Below the pieces are notes generated by a model. It was not told where the DNA came from. It saw nothing but the letters and a program-made list of their open reading frames with translations, and ran no database searches. From positions 1-6,489 of the forward strand of contig JAGQIY010000737.1 in assembly GCA_020430865.1 (NCBI GenBank): a stretch of DNA of 6,489 bases, written 5' to 3'. Position 1 is the stretch's first letter. Each line of letters opens with the position of its first letter. Shown piece by piece: positions 1-5,788 of this stretch. Origin of the DNA: Myxococcales bacterium. GTDB taxonomy: Bacteria; Myxococcota; Polyangia; Polyangiales; Polyangiaceae. The translations under genes were made by a program, and so were the position numbers.

Positions 1-1
1 C

Positions 2-799
2 GACGCCTGCACGCGGGAGGCCGGCGTACGCAGCCTGGAGCGACAGATCGCAGCCATCTGCCGCGACGTCGCCGTGCGCTTGGCGGAAGGCGAAGACGTC
101 AAGGGCCAGAAGACGACCACCGAGTACGTGGAGAAGGCCCTCGGCGTGCACAAGTTCCGCCCGGAGCTGGCGGAGCGGGAGCCTTCACCGGGCGTCGCCA
201 CGGGGCTCGGTCTGAACGCGGCTGGCGGCGAGCTGCTGTTCGTCGAAGCCACGAAGATGCGCGGCAAGGGTGAGGTCCACATCACCGGCAACCTGCGCGA
301 CGTGATGAAGGAGTCCGCGAACACGGCGGTTAGCTTCGTGCGCTCGAAGGCCGAGAAGCTCATGCTCGACCCGCACTGGCTGGAGAAGATCGACCTCCAC
401 CTGCACGTGCCGCGGGCTCGCGCGACTCAGGACGCGGCGAGCCTGGGGGTGCCGATCTTCGTCGCCGTGGTCTCGCTGTTGCTCAACGCGCCTGCGCGCG
501 TCGACGTGGCGATCACCGGCGAGCTGACGCTGCGCGGCTCGATCCTCCCGGTCGAAGGCATCAAGGACAAGATCCTCGCCGCCCACCGCGCGGGACTCAG
601 AGAGCTGGTGCTCCCCGCCCGAAACGAGCGCGATCTCGAAGAGGTCCCGGACGAGATCCGAAACGATCTGCGTATCCACTTCGTGCATCGCCTCGACGAG
701 GTATTGCCGTTGGTCCTCGCCGAACCCGAGCGCGGCGCCGTCCCGAGCACTCCGGACAAGAGCCCGCCGGGCCTCACGGGATCCTCTTCGGCTGTCTGA
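2..799 (+). CDS. lon: Lon family ATP-dependent serine protease, C-terminal part (5' end outside window)
   Basis: This is the 3' end of a Lon (peptidase S16) gene; the frame is open to the left edge, so the start lies upstream. The 265 visible residues begin in the AAA+ lid (TREAGVRSLERQIAAICRDVA) and continue into the protease domain. Recognisable blocks are GVATGL...GGELLFVEA, LHLHVP, TGELTLRG, KDKILAAHRAG and NERDLEEVP. The Ser-Lys catalytic dyad is present: Ser at codon 440-442 and Lys at codon 563-565. The loop around the serine is unusual: TQDAASLG replaces the canonical PKDGPSAG, and GLGLNAAGG replaces the usual GLAWTxxGG. The conserved Asp, Thr and Glu of the active site remain. After the usual Lon end (EVLPLVL) there is a roughly 25-residue Pro/Ser/Gly-rich tail. 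Lon degrades misfolded and regulatory proteins in the cytoplasm using ATP. The family is certain; which Lon paralogue this is cannot be told. It is followed after 14 bases by the lipoprotein gene. Confidence 0.95.
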   Translation, partial: DACTREAGVRSLERQIAAICRDVAVRLAEGEDVKGQKTTTEYVEKALGVHKFRPELAEREPSPGVATGLGLNAAGGELLFVEATKMRGKGEVHITGNLRDVMKESANTAVSFVRSKAEKLMLDPHWLEKIDLHLHVPRARATQDAASLGVPIFVAVVSLLLNAPARVDVAITGELTLRGSILPVEGIKDKILAAHRAGLRELVLPARNERDLEEVPDEIRNDLRIHFVHRLDEVLPLVLAEPERGAVPSTPDKSPPGLTGSSSAV

Positions 800-803
800 G
801 AGG
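798..803 (+). promoter_or_regulatory. Ribosome binding site for the Cys-rich lipoprotein gene
   Basis: GAGAGG overlaps the lon stop codon and lies 10 bases before the ATG at 814. It is only one base from the GTG at 805, so it favours ATG 814 as the start of the lipoprotein gene. Confidence 0.5.
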
Positions 804-813
804 CGTGCACCCG

Positions 814-1098
814 ATGACTCGGAGAGGCCATGGCTCGCGGATCGGACGCTGGATCGGGATCTGGGGGTTAGGGGTCGCGCTGGGCGGATGCGGCCCGGCG
901 AAGGAAGACCCAGCCCCTGGCGTGAGCAAGGAACAAATCGCCTCCTGCGCCGAGAACTGCGAGCACCTCGCAGCAGCGGAGAAGCCCACCTGCGAGAAGC
1001 CTGTGCTCGAACCGCAGACCTGCATCAAGGCCGTGGAGTTCGCCGAGCAGGACTGCAAGGCGTTGTGTAGGCCGGGAGTCCAGCCGCCGCCCCAGTGA
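814..1098 (+). CDS. Small Cys-rich lipoprotein (hypothetical, 94 aa)
   Basis: This gene encodes a predicted lipoprotein of unknown function. The N-terminus is basic (RR, R, R), followed by a short hydrophobic stretch and a lipobox LGG-C with the lipidated Cys at residue 26. Gly follows at +2, which suits outer-membrane sorting under E. coli rules, though these may not hold here. The roughly 68-residue mature part is short and ends in QPPPQ. It carries six more cysteines at 45, 49, 60, 70, 81 and 85. Their pattern is symmetric (CX3C-X10-C-X9-C-X10-CX3C), consistent with a disulphide-stapled helical hairpin. ATG 814 is chosen over GTG 805 because of Shine-Dalgarno spacing; using 805 would add three residues. 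The gene sits 14 bases after lon, and its stop overlaps the GTG of the metallopeptidase gene (GTGA at 1095-1098), so the two are probably translationally coupled. I do not recognise a named family. Confidence 0.8.
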   Translation: MTRRGHGSRIGRWIGIWGLGVALGGCGPAKEDPAPGVSKEQIASCAENCEHLAAAEKPTCEKPVLEPQTCIKAVEFAEQDCKALCRPGVQPPPQ

Positions 1099-3575
1099 GC
1101 AACCCCGCGGAACCGCCCGCAAGCAATTCGCCGCCTCCAGGCGAGCGCGTCGTCGTCGAAACGCGTGGAGTCGGTGCCTGGCTCCGGCACGCGTGGCGCC
1201 GCGAACGACCGCTGTGTGTGAGCCTCGGCCTGGCCGCGGCTCTGGGCGCAGGACTCGGCTTCCTCCCGCTGCTCGGCGGTCCCGGCTACGAGACCTCGGT
1301 GGTGGCTGGCCTGTTGCTTCCGGCGTTGGCCGCCAACGCCGAGGCGCTGCGGGCGGTGAGCAAGAGCCTGCAGAGCACGCGGTCGCGGGGCGAGGGCATC
1401 AGCCTCGGAGACGGGGTCGAGCCCTACAGTCGACCTCGAGACGGGGTGAACCTGCGAGCGCTGGACGTGTTCGGGCACGGTCTGTGGAGCGGCGCGCTGA
1501 TCTGGCTGACCTTCGTGCTGATGAATAGCCTGCATGGCTTGCGGCTCGGCTGGTGCGATCCCGCCAGCGATCTCGAGCTGATGTTGCTCGGCCCCGGCTT
1601 CGGCGCGCTGCTCGCGGGTGTCTGGGGGTCGGTGGTCGGGCTGCTGGTACGAAGGAGGATCCGCCACCGCCTGCAGCGTGGGCAGGTGGTCAGGCCTCGA
1701 TCCCTGCGCATGCTCGCTCTGTCCGGTGCGCTGGCGCTGCCCCTTGGCTGCGTCGGCGTGAGCGTCCTGCGCTTCCTCACCAGCCCGATGGTGTTCGCCT
1801 ACGATCCGTTCGTCGGTTACTTCTCCGGCTCGATCTACGACACCGTGATCAATGCGCAGGGGCTGCTGACGTACCGCCTGGGCAGTCTGGCGAGTCTCGG
1901 AGCTGCGGCCGTGATCGCCTTTCACCTGGAGCTCGGTCCACAGGGAAAGCTGCACTGGCTGTGGCGAAGACGCCCCGGGCTCACCCTGCTCGGCGCGGCG
2001 TCGTTGGCGTTGTCCTTGGGGATCACGTTCAATGGCCCCGCGCTCGGGCACTACTACAGCACGGCGGACATCAAGCACGAGCTGCGCGGCCACTACTCCT
2101 ACGGCCGCTGCGATCTGGCATACGACGCCTCACTGCCGCGTGAGCTGATGATCGCCACGGCGCGCGACTGCGACGCGCACCTGCGTCAGCTCGAGGCCTT
2201 CTTCGGCGCGCGCGGCCCGGAGCGGGTGACGGCGTTCCTGTTCGCGAGCGGCCAGCAGAAGCAGCGACTGATGGGAGCGATGAACGTCTACATCGCCAAG
2301 CCGTGGCGACGCGAGGTGTATCTGCAGGCGCAGGGCTACCCGCATCCAGTGCTAGGCCACGAGCTTGCACACGTCGTGACGGGGGCCTATGCCAAGGGGC
2401 CATTCAAGGTGCCAGGGCGGATGTGGGGTGTCTTCGCCAATCCAGGGCTGATCGAAGGCGCTGCGGTGGCCGCGGCGCCGGACGAGGACGCGGACCTGTC
2501 GCTGCAGCAATGGGCGCGCGCGATGCTCGACCTGGACCTGCTGCCACCACTCGATCGCGTCTTTCATCTTGGCTTTCTGGGGGAGAACTCCTCGACGGCC
2601 TACACCGTTGCAGGCGCTTTCGTCGAGTGGTTCCGCACGGTATACGGCAAGGAAGCGTTGCGCCGCTGGTACGGCGGCGAGTCCCTCGACAGCATCACGG
2701 GCAAGGACCTGAGGGAGCTAGAAGGCGCATGGCGGGCGAGCCTCTCCGAGGTCGTCGTGCCGCCCGCTGCGATGGGCGTCGCAAAGGCGCGCTTCGACCG
2801 CCCAGCGGTCTTCGGTCGCCATTGCCCCCACACCGTCGATCGTCTGCTCAACGAGGCCCGGTCCTTGGTCGGCAGCGACCCCAAGGGCGCACTCGAAGCC
2901 TGCGAGGAGGTGCTGGAGCTCGAGCCCGAGAACCTCGGCGCGCGGCTCGCCCGAGCCAAAGCCACGGCAGCTCGGGGCGACCTGGAGGGCGCCCGTCAGC
3001 AGTATCGAAAGATCGCCGGTGATGCGCGGCTGAGCAGCTCTCAGCGGGCGATGGGACTCGAGGAGCTCGCAGATCTGGAGCTCAGCCAGGGCAGCTTGGA
3101 GGCCGCCAAGGCAACGTTCGCGGAGGTGCTCCGAGCAACCGTCGGCGAAGACCGCATGCGGAGCGTCGAGCTTCGCATGGACGCAAACGATCCTCGCGCC
3201 CGCTCGGCAATGGTGGCGCTGCTGATCGGATCCAGCAGTCGCGGGCGTGACTGGATCGACGCCGCCGGTCAGCTCGGCCGCTGGGCGGCCACGGAGCCCC
3301 ACAACGGGCTACCGGAGTACTTGCTCGGCAAGAACCTGTACGGAAACGGCCGCTTCGACCTGGCCGAGCCGCGCCTGATCGCAGCCTCGAACAAGCGCAT
3401 CGCGAACGCCAAGGCGCGGGCCGAGAACTGGCGCACGCTGCTCTTCGTGGCCTGCGCGCGCGCCGACATACCCCAGGCGAAGCGCGCCTTCGCAGCCTAC
3501 GCGAAAGAACCCGGTGTGCCCGCGGCGCGGCTCAGTGGTGTGAGGCACTTCGCCGAGCGCTGCGGGGCAGAGTAA
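1095..3575 (+). CDS. Polytopic membrane HExxH metallopeptidase (gluzincin, peptidase MA-like) with C-terminal TPR-like repeats
   Basis: This is an 826-residue protein. A basic N-terminus is followed by about seven hydrophobic segments (near residues 41-60, 66-83, 127-147, 163-185, 205-227, 259-279 and 296-314). Basic loops (RRRIRHR, WRRRPG) alternate with neutral ones, which by the positive-inside rule puts the rest of the protein in the periplasm. Residues ~320-560 resemble peptidase MA-like domains: FLFASGQQK, then GHELAH (zinc ligands H422 and H426, catalytic E423) and GLIEGAA with likely third ligand E454. Residues ~580-800 are helical pairs of TPR type (EACEEVLELEPENLGARLARAKATAARGDLEGA). 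The likely role is a zinc-dependent protease at the cytoplasmic membrane with a protein-binding module; the substrate is unknown. The start is GTG 1095, overlapping the preceding stop. The nearest purine-rich site (GGGAG, 1074-1078) is 16 bases away, so translation probably depends on coupling. The gene ends 51 bases before the convergent TPR/PEGA gene. Fold assignment is confident; biological role is not. Confidence 0.85.
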   Translation: MSNPAEPPASNSPPPGERVVVETRGVGAWLRHAWRRERPLCVSLGLAAALGAGLGFLPLLGGPGYETSVVAGLLLPALAANAEALRAVSKSLQSTRSRGEGISLGDGVEPYSRPRDGVNLRALDVFGHGLWSGALIWLTFVLMNSLHGLRLGWCDPASDLELMLLGPGFGALLAGVWGSVVGLLVRRRIRHRLQRGQVVRPRSLRMLALSGALALPLGCVGVSVLRFLTSPMVFAYDPFVGYFSGSIYDTVINAQGLLTYRLGSLASLGAAAVIAFHLELGPQGKLHWLWRRRPGLTLLGAASLALSLGITFNGPALGHYYSTADIKHELRGHYSYGRCDLAYDASLPRELMIATARDCDAHLRQLEAFFGARGPERVTAFLFASGQQKQRLMGAMNVYIAKPWRREVYLQAQGYPHPVLGHELAHVVTGAYAKGPFKVPGRMWGVFANPGLIEGAAVAAAPDEDADLSLQQWARAMLDLDLLPPLDRVFHLGFLGENSSTAYTVAGAFVEWFRTVYGKEALRRWYGGESLDSITGKDLRELEGAWRASLSEVVVPPAAMGVAKARFDRPAVFGRHCPHTVDRLLNEARSLVGSDPKGALEACEEVLELEPENLGARLARAKATAARGDLEGARQQYRKIAGDARLSSSQRAMGLEELADLELSQGSLEAAKATFAEVLRATVGEDRMRSVELRMDANDPRARSAMVALLIGSSSRGRDWIDAAGQLGRWAATEPHNGLPEYLLGKNLYGNGRFDLAEPRLIAASNKRIANAKARAENWRTLLFVACARADIPQAKRAFAAYAKEPGVPAARLSGVRHFAERCGAE

Positions 3576-3607
3576 GGCCTCGACCAGCGCCGCCCCCCTG
3601 GCACCGA

Positions 3608-3627
3608 AGCGGGTGGTGCTGCCCGCT
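3608..3627. terminator. Possible bidirectional hairpin in the convergent gap
   Basis: A perfect 6-bp GC-rich stem (AGCGGG / CCCGCT) with an 8-base loop lies between the two convergent genes and touches the stop codon of the minus-strand gene. There is no T-run on either side, so it is not a classical intrinsic terminator. A competing stem (GCACC 3601-3605 / GGTGC 3615-3619) overlaps it. Placement is suggestive; the evidence is weak. Confidence 0.25.
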
Positions 3628-4694
3628 CAGAAGGCCGTGCGCCAGCTCGCCGCCGTCGTTCGTCCGTCGCTGCCAAAGCTCAATCCGCGAAACCACGCGG
3701 AACCCAAATGGCGCCGCGTGGCGCTTGCTTCGTCGGAACCGTGGTTCAAGAGCAAGAACGCGCCCACGCCAGTCACAGCGAGCCCCAGCCCTCCGACGAT
3801 GAACGCCGTCTTCTCCTCGGCGCGGCCCGAGTCGTGGAGATCCTTGTCGCCGACCCCCACCACACACTGGGAGTTCGGGCAGTTGGCGTCGTCGATGGTG
3901 GCTTGGGAGTCGAAGTACAAGAACGTCCCAACCCCGAGACCGACGACGCCCACGCCGAGGGTCACCCAGCCCGCGACGCTCGGGCCGCCACCGTCGGCGG
4001 CGGGGGGCGGCGCGTCGGTGGGACCGGGTGGCGGCTCCGGGACGAGAGCTCCACCCAGCTCCGGATTCGGTCCTGGCCCGACAGGCTCCTCGGCTGGGGG
4101 CTGCGGCTTGGCGACCAACGCCGGCACGTTGACCGTTTGCGTGTCGCTCTCCTTGCCCAGCTCCAGGTCCGCGCTCCAGCTCTGGTAGCCCGGCGCGGAG
4201 GCCTCTACCCGCACGCTCCCGGGGTCCGTCGGCACGGGGGTGCCGTAGAGAGCGGGGGGCACGTCGACGCCATTGCGCTTGACCACCAGGCCCTCGACTG
4301 GTTCCCCCACGGAAATAGTGACCTGGGAGAGCTTCGGCTCCAGCGCCTTGGCCTTCCCGCTGGCGAAGCGCTCACGGTTTGGCTGCTTGGCTTGTGCGGC
4401 CGCCGCAGCTGCCGCGCGATACGTGGTCCAGGCGCTGGCCGTGCGGCCGAGCTTCACGTAGCACTCGGCGAGGTTGAGCTGGGCGCCGATCGCCGGGTCC
4501 AGCCGATAGCTCTGCTCGAACTTCTCTGCGGCCTCGGCGTAGCGCCCCGCGTCCATCAGGGCGCGGCCTTGATCGAAGAGGACGTCGGCGCCGGCGGGCT
4601 GTGCGGAGGCCGGCGGAGCGCCCGTGGTGAGCATCAGTGCCAAGGCCACCGCCTGCGGTGACAGGGCTGTCCAGCGGGTCAATCGCGTTCGCAT
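3627..4694 (-). CDS. Exported TPR / PEGA-like protein with two C-terminal membrane segments
   Basis: This gene encodes 355 residues from ATG 4694. An N-terminal signal peptide (basic start, hydrophobic core, cleavage likely after APPASA near residue 31) leads into a TPR region at ~36-100 (LFDQGRALMDAGRYAEAAEKFEQ, LNLAECYVKLGRTASAW). Residues ~124-190 resemble a PEGA-type beta domain (VTISV...VRVEASAPGYQSW). A Pro-rich linker follows at ~195-237, then a membrane helix (241-261), a loop with two cysteines (CPNSQC, 272-277) and a second helix (~297-316). The ~39-residue tail is mostly polar. This architecture is common in myxobacteria, often beside Ser/Thr kinase genes, and is thought to belong to the envelope; no biochemical role is established. 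ATG 4694 is chosen over GTG 4703 because GGAAG (4703-4707) lies 8 bases before it and would overlap the GTG. The gene follows the stop of the small upstream ORF by five bases. Confidence 0.85.
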   Translation of the reverse strand: MRTRLTRWTALSPQAVALALMLTTGAPPASAQPAGADVLFDQGRALMDAGRYAEAAEKFEQSYRLDPAIGAQLNLAECYVKLGRTASAWTTYRAAAAAAAQAKQPNRERFASGKAKALEPKLSQVTISVGEPVEGLVVKRNGVDVPPALYGTPVPTDPGSVRVEASAPGYQSWSADLELGKESDTQTVNVPALVAKPQPPAEEPVGPGPNPELGGALVPEPPPGPTDAPPPAADGGGPSVAGWVTLGVGVVGLGVGTFLYFDSQATIDDANCPNSQCVVGVGDKDLHDSGRAEEKTAFIVGGLGLAVTGVGAFLLLNHGSDEASATRRHLGSAWFRGLSFGSDGRTTAASWRTAF

Positions 4695-4699
4695 CTCAC

Positions 4700-4957
4700 T
4701 CACTTCCGATACTTCAGCATGCTCTCTGGGTCATCGGTCGCCGTGGCGGTGGGCTTCGCCTGGGGTTTGCTCGCTGGTTTCGGCGGGAGTGCTGGCCGCG
4801 GCTTGACCGGGGCGACCCTGGGTGGCCCCGCACTGGGCACGGCGCTGGGTATGGAAACAGCCGAGCCAGGTGCCCCCGAGTTGCAATCCACGTGCCGCAG
4901 CCTCGAGCCCCGGCGCGCGACCGCTGCTATCTGCGTGAGCCCGTCATCAGCGCTCAC
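4700..4957 (-). CDS. Doubtful Pro/Ala-rich small ORF, possibly the remnant tail of a larger protein
   Basis: This 85-codon ORF fills the space between the MalG-type permease gene and the TPR/PEGA-like gene. Its GTG overlaps the permease stop (GTGA) and its stop lies five bases before the next ATG, so the spacing looks operon-like. Against this, no Shine-Dalgarno sequence precedes the GTG, and about a quarter of the codons end in A or T, more than in its neighbours. The product has no signal peptide, membrane segment or recognised domain. Its second half is a low-complexity Pro/Ala/Lys stretch ending in TDDPESMLKYRK. A later GTG at 4891, preceded by GAGG nine bases upstream, would give 63 residues. 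By inference it could be the leftover C-terminal linker of a Ser/Thr kinase, a gene type that often precedes this TPR/PEGA family. It may equally be non-coding leader sequence. Confidence 0.35.
   Translation of the reverse strand: MSADDGLTQIAAVARRGSRLRHVDCNSGAPGSAVSIPSAVPSAGPPRVAPVKPRPALPPKPASKPQAKPTATATDDPESMLKYRK
4703..4707 (-). promoter_or_regulatory. Ribosome binding site for the TPR/PEGA-like gene
   Basis: On the minus strand GGAAG lies 8 bases before ATG 4694 and inside the last codons of the upstream small ORF. It decides the start in favour of ATG 4694 over GTG 4703. Confidence 0.5.
4935..4957 (-). other. Inverted repeat at the MalG-type permease stop
   Basis: A perfect 6-bp inverted repeat (GTGAGC, 11-base loop, GCTCAC on the minus strand) begins on the permease stop codon. 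It could form a weak hairpin marking the 3' end of the permease transcript or protecting it from decay. No T-tract follows, so a rho-independent terminator is not supported. Confidence 0.25.
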
Positions 4958-5775
4958 AACCCGCGGGACGTCACCGCCCGTAGCAGGTGCTTCTGCACCA
5001 CGGCGAACAGCGCGAGCACGGGCATGCTGAGCAGGACGTTGCCCGCCATCACCACGTGCCAGCGCACGCCAGTGCCCTGTTCGCGAAGCAGAGCAATTCC
5101 GAGCGGTAACGTGCGAACTCGATCGTCGGTCGTCATCACCAGCGGCCAGAAGTAGTCGCTGTAGTGGTAGATGAAGCTGAACATGAAGAACGCGATCAAA
5201 GTCGGTGTGATCATTCGGGGCAGCAGGCCGAACACGATGTACAGCTCGCTCGCCCCATCCATGCGCGCGGCTTCGATCACGCTGTTTGGCACGTTGCCCA
5301 GGGCCTGGCGAATCAAGAAGGTGCCGAACGCGCTCACCCCGAACGGCAACACCAGCGCCGTCATCGTGTTCACCAGTCCCCAGTCGGCCATCAACGCGAA
5401 CACCGGGACGAAGCGCACCTGCGCCGGGATCAGCAGAGTGGCGACCACGAGAGCGAACGCGACCCCGCGGCCCTTGAACCCAAGCTTGCTGAGCGAGTAG
5501 CCCGCAGGCAGCGCCACCGCGATCTGCACCGCGCTGATCAGCAGGCTCATCAGCAACGTGTTCCAGAAGTAGCGACCGAGCGGCAGCGAGTGGAACACCT
5601 CCCGGTAGGCCTCGGTGGAGAGGCCCGACGGTAGCGGGGCGGTCGGCGCTTGCACGATCTCCGGCAGCGTCTTGAAGCTGGTGGAGACCATCCAGGCGTA
5701 GGGCAGGAGCCAGACCAGGCCGACCAGCATCAGGCCGTAGATCAGCGCCCGCTTCGGCGCCGATTCCCTCGTCAT
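4954..5775 (-). CDS. Carbohydrate-type ABC transporter permease (MalG/UgpE-like)
   Basis: This 273-residue inner-membrane permease is of the usual length for the MalG side of CUT1 importers, which take up sugars or glycerol-phosphate-type solutes. The first helix (~11-31) is followed by the conserved STSFK segment and a periplasmic loop, then further helices near 71-92, 105-130, 138-157, 188-212 and 240-260. The ATPase-contacting EAA loop is clear: EAARMDGAS at 168-176, followed by LLPRMITP. The protein ends QKHLLRAVTSRGL, matching the family's QK-[HY]-L ending. ATG 5775 is preferred: GAGGG (5781-5785) lies five bases upstream, and homologues begin close to the first helix. The frame extends to a GTG at 5889, but those 38 extra codons overlap the upstream permease and look non-native. 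The gene starts 13 bases after that permease's stop, so they form one operon. Substrate cannot be told without the binding protein. Confidence 0.93.
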   Translation of the reverse strand: MTRESAPKRALIYGLMLVGLVWLLPYAWMVSTSFKTLPEIVQAPTAPLPSGLSTEAYREVFHSLPLGRYFWNTLLMSLLISAVQIAVALPAGYSLSKLGFKGRGVAFALVVATLLIPAQVRFVPVFALMADWGLVNTMTALVLPFGVSAFGTFLIRQALGNVPNSVIEAARMDGASELYIVFGLLPRMITPTLIAFFMFSFIYHYSDYFWPLVMTTDDRVRTLPLGIALLREQGTGVRWHVVMAGNVLLSMPVLALFAVVQKHLLRAVTSRGL

Positions 5776-5780
5776 CGTAG

Positions 5781-5785
5781 CCCTC
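5781..5785 (-). promoter_or_regulatory. Ribosome binding site for the MalG-type permease gene
   Basis: GAGGG on the minus strand lies five bases before ATG 5775, in the 13-base gap after the upstream permease stop. It supports this start over the far upstream GTG at 5889. Confidence 0.5.
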
Positions 5786-5788
5786 GCT

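Noticed and set aside
1..73. GTG at 74 as the start of the lon gene
   Set aside because: The frame is open to the window edge and encodes the conserved Lon TREAGVRSLER segment, so the gene begins outside the window.
805..813. GTG 805 as the start of the lipoprotein
   Set aside because: The GAGAGG ribosome site would be one base away from it, too close. ATG 814 has normal spacing and a complete signal peptide.
774..2093. A 439-codon open frame on the minus strand opposite the lipoprotein and peptidase genes
   Set aside because: Its product is a Gln/Arg/Ala/His-rich low-complexity sequence without domains, as expected for the antisense of a high-GC gene. The + strand frame has transmembrane helices, a zinc motif and TPR-like helices.
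4385..4420. GC-rich GCC/GCA repeats in the TPR/PEGA-like gene as a possible microsatellite
   Set aside because: They encode a short alanine run in a helix with mixed codons, which fits ordinary coding sequence.
3708..4661. A 317-codon open frame on the plus strand opposite the TPR/PEGA-like gene
   Set aside because: The product is Arg/Gly/His-rich with no domain or start signal. The minus-strand gene has a signal peptide, TPR and membrane helices in a coherent order.
4637..5155. A 172-codon plus-strand open frame across the small ORF and the end of the permease gene
   Set aside because: It lies antisense to well-supported minus-strand genes and its product is Arg/Ser/Pro-rich with no recognisable feature.
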